From positions 1 through 22,565 of the forward strand of contig JAEYZD010000191.1 of assembly GCA_023430725.1 (NCBI GenBank): DNA of 22,565 nt. Reading direction: 5' to 3'. The translations under genes and the position numbers were made by a program. This DNA comes from Bacteroidota bacterium. GTDB taxonomy: Bacteria; Bacteroidota; Bacteroidia; Bacteroidales; VadinHA17. The notes below the pieces were generated by a model. The model had not been told where the DNA came from and did not search any database. It worked only from the letters and a program-made list of their open reading frames with translations. Position 1 is the stretch's first letter, and the number at the start of each line of letters is the position of its first letter. This document shows positions 7,406 through 12,352 of the stretch, piece by piece.

Positions 7406-7409
7406 CCCC

Positions 7410-8177
7410 ATGCAGCTGATTGACACCCATAACCATATATACCTTCCCGAATTTGACGGTGACCGTGACGAGGTGATACTGAGATCACTGGCAGCCGGGG
7501 TGCACAGGATCATGATGCCGAACATTGATTCAACCTCGGTGTCACCAATGCTGGCAGCCGAAGCACACTACCCGGAGATCTGCCGGCCGATGATGGGACT
7601 ACACCCGACTTCTGTGAAGGAGAATTACAGGGACGAGCTCGATTTTGTGGAAGCAGCACTCCGGGAACATAAATATTACGGTATCGGGGAAACCGGGATC
7701 GATCTTTACTGGGACAAGACTTTCATTAATGAACAGGTCATCGCCTTCAGGCGCCATCTGGAACTGGCGGAGGAATACGGGCTGCCCGTTATAATTCATG
7801 CACGGGAATCTCTGGAACTAATCATGGATGTGATCAGCTCCTTCGGCCCCGGCAGGGTGACCGGCATCTTTCATGCCTTTCCGGGCACAGGTGAGGAGGC
7901 ACTTAGTGTTGTGAAGATGGGATTCATGATCGGCATCGGCGGTGTGGTGACCTTCAAAAACGGAAGGCAGGCGGAGGCAGCCATAGCGGCCGGGATAAAC
8001 AACATCGTTCTCGAGACTGATGCTCCGTACCTTGCTCCTGTGCCATTCCGCGGCAAGAGGAATGAATCTGCCTACCTTCTTCATGTGACTGATAAACTGT
8101 CGGAGCTGCTTGCAATAGCGCCGGTTGAGGTGGCAGACAGAACAACGGACAATGCAATGAGGCTGTTCAGGCTTTAG
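7410..8177 (+). CDS. tatD: TatD family metal-dependent hydrolase (3'-5' DNase)
   Basis: Cytoplasmic TIM-barrel amidohydrolase-fold nuclease that removes nucleotides from DNA 3' ends; family members act in repair and in DNA decay. With the start at 7410 the protein has 255 residues, the usual size, and begins MQLIDTHNHI, the normal TatD N-terminus. An upstream ATG at 7377 would add 11 residues lacking family likeness. Metal ligands are all present: H7 and H9 (DTHNH), E94 (GIGETGIDLYW), H130 (IIHAR), H155 (FHAFPG) and D204 (LETDAPYLAP). The asparaginase gene starts 4 nt after the stop, which implies co-transcription. Confidence 0.95.
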   Translation: MQLIDTHNHIYLPEFDGDRDEVILRSLAAGVHRIMMPNIDSTSVSPMLAAEAHYPEICRPMMGLHPTSVKENYRDELDFVEAALREHKYYGIGETGIDLYWDKTFINEQVIAFRRHLELAEEYGLPVIIHARESLELIMDVISSFGPGRVTGIFHAFPGTGEEALSVVKMGFMIGIGGVVTFKNGRQAEAAIAAGINNIVLETDAPYLAPVPFRGKRNESAYLLHVTDKLSELLAIAPVEVADRTTDNAMRLFRL

Positions 8178-8181
8178 ATTT

Positions 8182-9210
8182 ATGGAAACAAACAGGTCTA
8201 TACTCATCATTTACACCGGAGGCACAATCGGGATGGTCAACGATCCGGTGACAGGTTCTCTGGTGCCTATCGATTTCCGGCATATTTCCGGCCAGGTTCC
8301 GGAATTGCGCAGATTCGGTTTCACCCTTGAGACGGTGACATTTGATCCGGTTATTGACTCGTCCGAGGTCAACCCGGAGACATGGCACCTGATTGCCTCA
8401 GCCATTGAGGAGAACTACGACCGGTTTGACGGTTTCGTTGTGTTGCACGGCACCGACACGATGGCGTACTCCGCATCGGCGCTCAGTTTCATGCTGCAGG
8501 GGCTTGAGAAGCCCGTCATCTTCACCGGGGCGCAACTGCCGATAGGAGTTCTTCGCACTGACGGCAAGGAGAATCTGATCACTGCGATTGAGATTGCAGC
8601 GGCCCGCGAGAACGGGTTGCCGGTTGTGCCTGAAGTGTGTATATACTTTGAGAACAAGCTGTTGCGCGGGAACAGAACAATTAAATACAGTGCCGAGCAT
8701 TTCAAGGCTTTCGTTTCGCCCAATCTTCCGCCGCTGGCGGAGGCCGGGCTTCAGATACGTTACAACAGGAATATAATAAGGTACCCTACTGTGCGCCGGC
8801 ACCTGACTGTCTCCGGCAATTTTGAGACCTCCGTGGCTGTCTTGCAGCTTTTCCCCGGCATCAGGCAGGAGACGGTTCATGCCATACTGGCCACAGCCGG
8901 GATCAGGGGTCTCATCCTGGAGACCTACGGCACAGGTAATGCGCCCACGGCTGTATGGTTCCTTGACGAGCTGAAGTCGTTCATCAACCAGGGAGGCATG
9001 GTACTGAACGTCACCCAGTGTCAGGCCGGCAGTGTGGAGATGGGTTTGTATGAGACCTCGGCAGGGTTGATCAGTGCGGGGGTCATCAGCGGCAGGGATA
9101 TCACCACTGAGGCAGCCGTGACGAAGATGATGATTCTGCTTGGAAGCGGGCTTCCGCGGGACAGGGTGGCATCCATGCTCTCCAGGCCGCTCTGCGGTGA
9201 AATGAGCTGA
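8182..9210 (+). CDS. ansA: Type I (cytoplasmic) L-asparaginase
   Basis: Hydrolyses L-asparagine to aspartate and ammonia. The 342 residues show no signal peptide, in line with the cytoplasmic AnsA class rather than the periplasmic type II. Nucleophile T15 lies in YTGGTIGM (11-18), and the second catalytic pair T91-D92 in VLHGTDTMAYSASALSFML. Other AnsA-type stretches are FTGAQLPIG, FENKLLRGNRTIK, FVSPNLPPLAEAG and LETYGTGNAP. The gene follows tatD by 4 nt and is followed after 43 nt by tRNA-Ser, with no hairpin between. The ammonia and aspartate it makes link to the nitrogen role of gdhA, but the two genes are not in one operon. Confidence 0.95.
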   Translation: METNRSILIIYTGGTIGMVNDPVTGSLVPIDFRHISGQVPELRRFGFTLETVTFDPVIDSSEVNPETWHLIASAIEENYDRFDGFVVLHGTDTMAYSASALSFMLQGLEKPVIFTGAQLPIGVLRTDGKENLITAIEIAAARENGLPVVPEVCIYFENKLLRGNRTIKYSAEHFKAFVSPNLPPLAEAGLQIRYNRNIIRYPTVRRHLTVSGNFETSVAVLQLFPGIRQETVHAILATAGIRGLILETYGTGNAPTAVWFLDELKSFINQGGMVLNVTQCQAGSVEMGLYETSAGLISAGVISGRDITTEAAVTKMMILLGSGLPRDRVASMLSRPLCGEMS

Positions 9211-9253
9211 ACCGGCTGAAGTAAGAAAAATTTGTGTAAATTGCGCCGTTTTT

Positions 9254-9341
9254 GGAGAGATGCAGGAGTGGTTGAACTGGCTCGCCTGGAAAGCTAGTAT
9301 ACCTCTAAAGGGTATCGGGGGTTCGAATCCCCCTCTCTCCG
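9254..9341 (+). tRNA. tRNA-Ser (anticodon GGA)
   Basis: An 88-nt class II tRNA. The acceptor arms GGAGAGA (9254-9260) and TCTCTCC (9334-9340) pair fully, and the discriminator is G9341. The anticodon loop CTGGAAA places GGA at 9288-9290, which reads UCC and UCU. A long variable arm (ATACC...GGTAT) is present, and the T-arm GGGGGTTCGAATCCCCC is perfect. CCA is not encoded; the sequence continues CAAAG. An inverted-repeat element starts at the discriminator base. Confidence 0.97.
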
Positions 9342-9466
9342 CAAAGATTAAATGAATCCCGCCCCCGGCGGGATCATTTGTTTTACCGAAGACCCGAAGG
9401 GAGCTTGCTCTCTGAAGGGTCTGAGGGAAAAGAAATGAAGACCCGTAGGGTTCATTTAATCTTTGC
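9341..9466 (+). other. Inverted-repeat structured element fused to the tRNA-Ser 3' end
   Basis: The ends GCAAAGATTAAATGAA (9341-9356) and TTCATTTAATCTTTGC (9451-9466) are perfect 16-bp inverted repeats. Between them are further hairpins: ATCCCGCC/GGCGGGAT with a CCC loop (9356-9374); AGACCC/GGGTCT (9390-9395 with 9417-9422), which encloses GGGAG/CTCTC closed by a CTTG tetraloop (9399-9412); and ACCC-GTA-GGGT (9441-9451), which competes with the outer stem. No reading frame fits. It could be a small non-coding RNA, a MITE-like insertion, or an elaborate processing/termination structure of the tRNA. The structure is read directly; its role is unknown. Confidence 0.65.
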
Positions 9467-9498
9467 AGGTGTCCATAACAGGGATCACCGCAGGTAAT

Positions 9499-9537
9499 CC
9501 CCACCACCCACCATCCATCGCCCATCACCCCTCATCC
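9499..9537. repeat. C-rich low-complexity tract
   Basis: A 39-nt run made almost only of CCA, CCC and CAT words on the plus strand, so the minus strand is a G-rich tract with several GGG runs. It lies between the tRNA-linked element and the exbB promoter. I see no gene in it. Confidence 0.5.
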
Positions 9538-9564
9538 TTAAATTTTTTTAAAATCCCGCCTCCG

Positions 9565-9594
9565 TTGCACACTTACCTTTTTTTTATATTTTTG
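9565..9594 (+). promoter_or_regulatory. Promoter of the exbB operon
   Basis: TTG at 9565-9567 and TATTTTTG at 9587-9594 are separated by 19 nt, a full match to the Bacteroidota primary-sigma layout (TTG, 19-21 nt, TAnnTTTG). The expected start site near 9601 gives a leader of about 20 nt to the ATG at 9622. Confidence 0.75.
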
Positions 9595-9621
9595 TCATAA
9601 TATTCCGATAAATAATCTAAC

Positions 9622-10401
9622 ATGATGAAAAGAGTTCTTGTATTTATGGCATTTGCAGCCCTGCTCCTTATCGGCACGGCACAGACATCACAGGCACAGA
9701 CCGATCAGGCTGCAACAACACAGCAACTTACCGAGCAGACACAGTCAACAGCACCTGCACAGGGTGAAGCAGTCCTCCATAAGGAGATCAAAAGGCTCTT
9801 CATCGAGGGTGGCGCCGGCTTTATGGGAGTAATCCTCCTCTGTCTCATTCTCGGTCTGGCAATAGCAATTGAAAGAATCATCTACCTCAACCTGGCAACA
9901 ACCAATACCGAGAAGCTGCTCGCAAAGGTTGACAAGGCCCTCAAGGATGACGGTATTGATGCTGCCAAGGAAATCTGTCGCAATACCAGCGGACCGGTGG
10001 CCAGCATTTTCTACCAGGGCCTCGACAGGGCACATGAAGGCGTTGAGATGGCTGAGAAATCAGTGGTTGCATACGGCGGTGTCCAGATGGGTCTCCTGGA
10101 GAAGAACCTTTCATGGATTTCTCTCTTCATCGCATTGGCTCCCATGCTCGGGTTCCTCGGAACGGTTATCGGTATGATCGCTGCATTTGACGCCATTGAA
10201 CAGGCAGGTACAGTATCAGCAACCATCGTTGCCGGAGGTATCAAGGTAGCTCTTATAACCACAGTATTCGGCCTTGTTGTGGCTATCATCCTGCAGGTGT
10301 TCTACAACTACCTGCTGTCAAAGATTGATGGCATATCAAACCAGATGGAAGATTCATCGATTTCACTCATTGATATGCTGGCCAAACACAATCAAAAATA
10401 A
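9622..10401 (+). CDS. exbB: ExbB/TolQ/MotA family proton channel protein
   Basis: Inner-membrane subunit of a proton-driven motor that, with ExbD, powers TonB-dependent uptake or related envelope work. The 259 residues start with a cleavable-looking signal or first membrane segment (MKRVLVFMAFAALLLIGTA, ending near TSQAQ), followed by a Gln/Thr-rich linker at about 24-50 of unusual composition. The three core membrane segments lie at about 64-89 (GAGFMGVILLCLILGLAIAI), 165-190 (LSWISLFIALAPMLGFLGTV) and 199-233. The family signature APMLGFLGTVIGMI is present. It has its own promoter and heads a four-gene operon, 6 nt before the next gene. ExbB and TolQ cannot be split from sequence alone; ExbB is favoured by the paired exbD genes. 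Confidence 0.92.
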   Translation: MMKRVLVFMAFAALLLIGTAQTSQAQTDQAATTQQLTEQTQSTAPAQGEAVLHKEIKRLFIEGGAGFMGVILLCLILGLAIAIERIIYLNLATTNTEKLLAKVDKALKDDGIDAAKEICRNTSGPVASIFYQGLDRAHEGVEMAEKSVVAYGGVQMGLLEKNLSWISLFIALAPMLGFLGTVIGMIAAFDAIEQAGTVSATIVAGGIKVALITTVFGLVVAIILQVFYNYLLSKIDGISNQMEDSSISLIDMLAKHNQK

Positions 10402-10407
10402 CCAGCC

Positions 10408-10869
10408 ATGTCAGAAAGAATCACAAAGCTATCATCGATCCTTCTGTGGGTCCTGATGGGCCTGACAGTGCTCTTCGCCATAATCTTTTATGTCGGAGGA
10501 GTAGTGCCAGGTACTGAAGGTACACGGTACGAAGAACCCAAGGTGACCAACTCTTTCATCGTATTTGCATATATCCTGCTCGCGGTCACGGTTCTTACCC
10601 TTATCTTCTTCGCACTGCGAAACTACGTTATGAATCCCAAAGGTCTCAAGGGCGTGCTTATAGCACTGGGAGTAGTTGCAGTACTGGTCGGCCTTGCAGC
10701 CCTGCTGGCAGACAATACGGTGCTGAACCTGCCTCACTACAAAGGATCGGATAACGTGCCAACAACCCTGTTCTGGACTGATATAGGCCTTTATGTGGCA
10801 TATTTCCTCCTTGCCGGTGCGTTCCTGACGATTATCTACTCAGTTGTATCAAAGTATTTTAAGAAATAA
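10408..10869 (+). CDS. Unknown four-TM protein in the exbB-exbD operon
   Basis: A 153-residue hydrophobic protein with four predicted membrane helices: about 10-31 (SILLWVLMGLTVLFAIIFYV), 48-69 (SFIVFAYILLAVTVLTLIFF), 81-103 (GVLIALGVVAVLVGLAALLA) and 122-146 (TDIGLYVAYFLLAGAFLTII). The loops are short, and the C-terminus is KYFKK. I recall proteins of this kind between exbB and exbD in Bacteroidales genomes, but no function is known to me. Its spacing of 6 nt after exbB and 38 nt before exbD shows it belongs to the operon, so it may be a partner of the ExbB/ExbD motor. That role is inferred from position only. Confidence 0.85.
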   Translation: MSERITKLSSILLWVLMGLTVLFAIIFYVGGVVPGTEGTRYEEPKVTNSFIVFAYILLAVTVLTLIFFALRNYVMNPKGLKGVLIALGVVAVLVGLAALLADNTVLNLPHYKGSDNVPTTLFWTDIGLYVAYFLLAGAFLTIIYSVVSKYFKK

Positions 10870-10876
10870 TTGAACG

Positions 10877-10892
10877 TCCGCCCTGCGGCGGA
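10877..10892 (+). promoter_or_regulatory. Intra-operon hairpin before exbD
   Basis: TCCGCC-CTGC-GGCGGA gives a perfect 6-bp GC-rich stem with a four-base loop, then GTAAATTTTT. It fills much of the 38-nt gap between the four-TM gene and the first exbD. It could be a weak terminator, an attenuator, or an RNA processing site that sets the ratio of motor subunits. Confidence 0.5.
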
Positions 10893-10907
10893 GTAAATTT
10901 TTACCAA

Positions 10908-11489
10908 ATGGCAAGAAGGTCAACACCGGAAATAAATGCAGGCTCAATGGCTGACATTGCATTCCTCCTTCTTATTTTCTTCCTGGCCGCCACCACGATG
11001 GACTCTGACACGGGACTGATGCGTCAGCTGCCCGCTATCCCCGATCCAAACGTCCCGCAGGATGTCAATAAGATCAATGACAGAAACATCCTCGAAGTGA
11101 AGGTAAACAAGGATAACCTGTTGCTCGTTGAGGGACAGCTTACCGAGTTCAGTCAGCTCAGGGAGATTGCACACGACTTCATCCTCAATGCCAATGACGA
11201 GCCAAATAAACCTGAGAAAGAGGTTGCAAATATCCCCTTCATAGGCAACGTGGCAGTCACAAAAGCGGTAATCTCTCTGCAAAACGACATCGGGACAAAA
11301 TACGGTGTCTATATTGCAGTGCAGAACGAGCTGATAGCAGCGAGGGCGCAACTGCGTGACAATCTTGCAAGACAGGAATTCGGCATGCCCTATGAGAAGC
11401 TGGACGAGGACCGCAAGGGAGCCGTTGATGACTTCTTCAAGGTACCCATCTCGGAAGCCGAACCCAAAAGAATAGGAGGAGAAAATTAA
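10908..11489 (+). CDS. exbD: ExbD/TolR family protein, first copy
   Basis: Single-pass inner-membrane partner of ExbB with a periplasmic domain. Of 193 residues, the short basic N-terminus (MARRSTPEINAGS) is followed by one membrane helix at about 13-33. That helix carries the conserved proton-carrying Asp, D16, in SMADIAFLLLIFFLAATTM. The periplasmic part is longer than in the second copy and includes an extra insert of about 50 residues rich in Asn, Glu and Lys (NDEPNKPEKEVANIP and after). The stop overlaps the next ATG by one base (TAATG), so translation of the two copies is likely coupled. Confidence 0.92.
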   Translation: MARRSTPEINAGSMADIAFLLLIFFLAATTMDSDTGLMRQLPAIPDPNVPQDVNKINDRNILEVKVNKDNLLLVEGQLTEFSQLREIAHDFILNANDEPNKPEKEVANIPFIGNVAVTKAVISLQNDIGTKYGVYIAVQNELIAARAQLRDNLARQEFGMPYEKLDEDRKGAVDDFFKVPISEAEPKRIGGEN

Positions 11490-11971
11490 TGGCAAGGTTT
11501 GTAAAGACAGGAAAGAAGTCCGTTAAGGCAATCAGCACCTCATCGCTGCCTGACATCGTCTTCATGATACTCTTCTTTTTCATGGCTGTTACCACGATGC
11601 GTGAGACAGACGTAATGGTCACAGTCCGCATCCCGGAAGCCACTGAAGGAAAAGTACTAGAGAAAAAATCTCTCGCCAGCTTCATCTATATAGGTGAGCC
11701 ACTCGAGGCTCTGCAGTCGCTCTACGGCGAAGAACCAAAGATCCAGCTCAATGACACATTCAAGGAGCTTGATGACATACAGGACTTCATCGCTCAGGAG
11801 CGTGAACAGCTCAACGAGGCAGACAAGACCAAGATGCTGGTGGTGCTCAAGATCGACCGTGACACAAGGATGGGTGTTGTGACAGACGTGAAGCAGGCGC
11901 TGCGACGCGCCAGCGCACTGAAGATCATGTACGCCAATACCAACGTGGATAAAATCACACAGGTATACTAG
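11489..11971 (+). CDS. exbD: ExbD/TolR family protein, second copy
   Basis: The second ExbD-type subunit has 160 residues. The N-terminus MARFVKTGKKSVKAISTSSL is basic, and the membrane helix at about 20-37 holds the conserved Asp D22 in SLPDIVFMILFFFMAVTTM. The periplasmic domain ends KALRRASALKIMYANTNVDK-type, with the usual ExbD fold pattern (D..T..GVVTDVKQALRRA). It overlaps the first copy by one base. Two divergent ExbD subunits in a row are common in this phylum and may form a mixed dimer inside one ExbB pentamer. A 31-nt palindrome follows the stop. Confidence 0.92.
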   Translation: MARFVKTGKKSVKAISTSSLPDIVFMILFFFMAVTTMRETDVMVTVRIPEATEGKVLEKKSLASFIYIGEPLEALQSLYGEEPKIQLNDTFKELDDIQDFIAQEREQLNEADKTKMLVVLKIDRDTRMGVVTDVKQALRRASALKIMYANTNVDKITQVY

Positions 11972-11997
11972 GTATCCTGATATCTGGTCAAATATGC

Positions 11998-12028
11998 AGT
12001 AGCAGCAGGTCTGAGACCTGCTGCTACT
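11998..12028. terminator. 31-nt palindrome after the exbD operon
   Basis: The arms AGTAGCAGCAGGTCT (11998-12012) and AGACCTGCTGCTACT (12014-12028) are perfect inverted repeats around a single G. ATTTTAC follows on the plus strand. It sits 27 nt after the exbD stop and can serve as that operon's terminator. Its inner 13 bases are the reverse complement of the inner 13 bases of the gdhA/dprA hairpin. Confidence 0.65.
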
Positions 12029-12064
12029 ATTTTACAGGATGAAGCCTGCACCCGTAAAAGATAA

Positions 12065-12087
12065 CGGCGCCCGAATAAGGGGCGCCG
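12065..12087 (-). terminator. Terminator of tRNA-Arg
   Basis: CGGCGCCC (12065-12072) and GGGCGCCG (12080-12087) form a perfect 8-bp GC stem with a seven-base loop. Read on the minus strand, the hairpin begins 8 nt after the tRNA 3' end and is followed by TTATCTTTT, a good intrinsic terminator. Confidence 0.75.
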
Positions 12088-12095
12088 CTGCCATG

Positions 12096-12168
12096 TGATC
12101 CCGGGGCGACTCGAACGCCCAACCAACAGAACCGGAATCTGTCATTCTATCCATTGAACTACGGGACC
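12096..12168 (-). tRNA. tRNA-Arg (anticodon CCG)
   Basis: A 73-nt tRNA on the minus strand. The acceptor arms GGTCCCG and CGGGATC pair with one G-T (G-U) pair, and the discriminator is A. The anticodon stem ACAGA/TCTGT holds the loop TTCCGGT, with CCG at 12133-12135 (read on the minus strand), decoding CGG. The T-arm is GGGCGTTCGAGTCGCCC. CCA is not encoded. It has a promoter 10 nt upstream and a terminator just downstream, so it is a one-gene unit. Confidence 0.97.
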
Positions 12169-12178
12169 GGTCAGGGTG

Positions 12179-12210
12179 CAAAAGTACACCGCCAAAGCCG
12201 ATTTTCAAAA
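12179..12210 (-). promoter_or_regulatory. Promoter of tRNA-Arg
   Basis: On the minus strand TTTTG (12210-12206) is followed by a 19-nt spacer and TACTTTTG (12186-12179), a full match to both Bacteroidota promoter boxes. The start site would fall near 12172, a few bases before the tRNA. It is the clearest promoter in the window. Confidence 0.85.
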
Positions 12211-12352
12211 CTTCTGCCATATTTCTCAGACACCGGAGAGACATAAATCAGAACTTAATCCTCCAATTCGGCCCTGCCACCCGCTCTGCAAGGGGATTTT
12301 TACCAAAGTTTTCCTAATTTCGCAACCCATAAGCGCAAACCAATCAGGTATT

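Noticed and set aside
7377..7409. Upstream ATG of tatD
   Set aside because: It lies above the TACTTTTG box and adds 11 residues not seen in the family.
9341..9466. Integration (att) site of a genomic island at tRNA-Ser
   Set aside because: No integrase and no direct repeat of the tRNA 3' end in the window; the repeats here are inverted, and housekeeping genes follow.
8398..9528. Long minus-strand frame (376 codons) opposite the asparaginase gene and tRNA-Ser
   Set aside because: It runs antisense to a clear asparaginase and through a tRNA, and its translation has no recognisable domain; it is a shadow of the coding bias.
12176..12352. N-terminal extension of leuS from a GTG at 12176
   Set aside because: The added 59 residues have no LeuS likeness, overlap the tRNA-Arg promoter boxes, and the standard N-terminus begins at ATG 12353.
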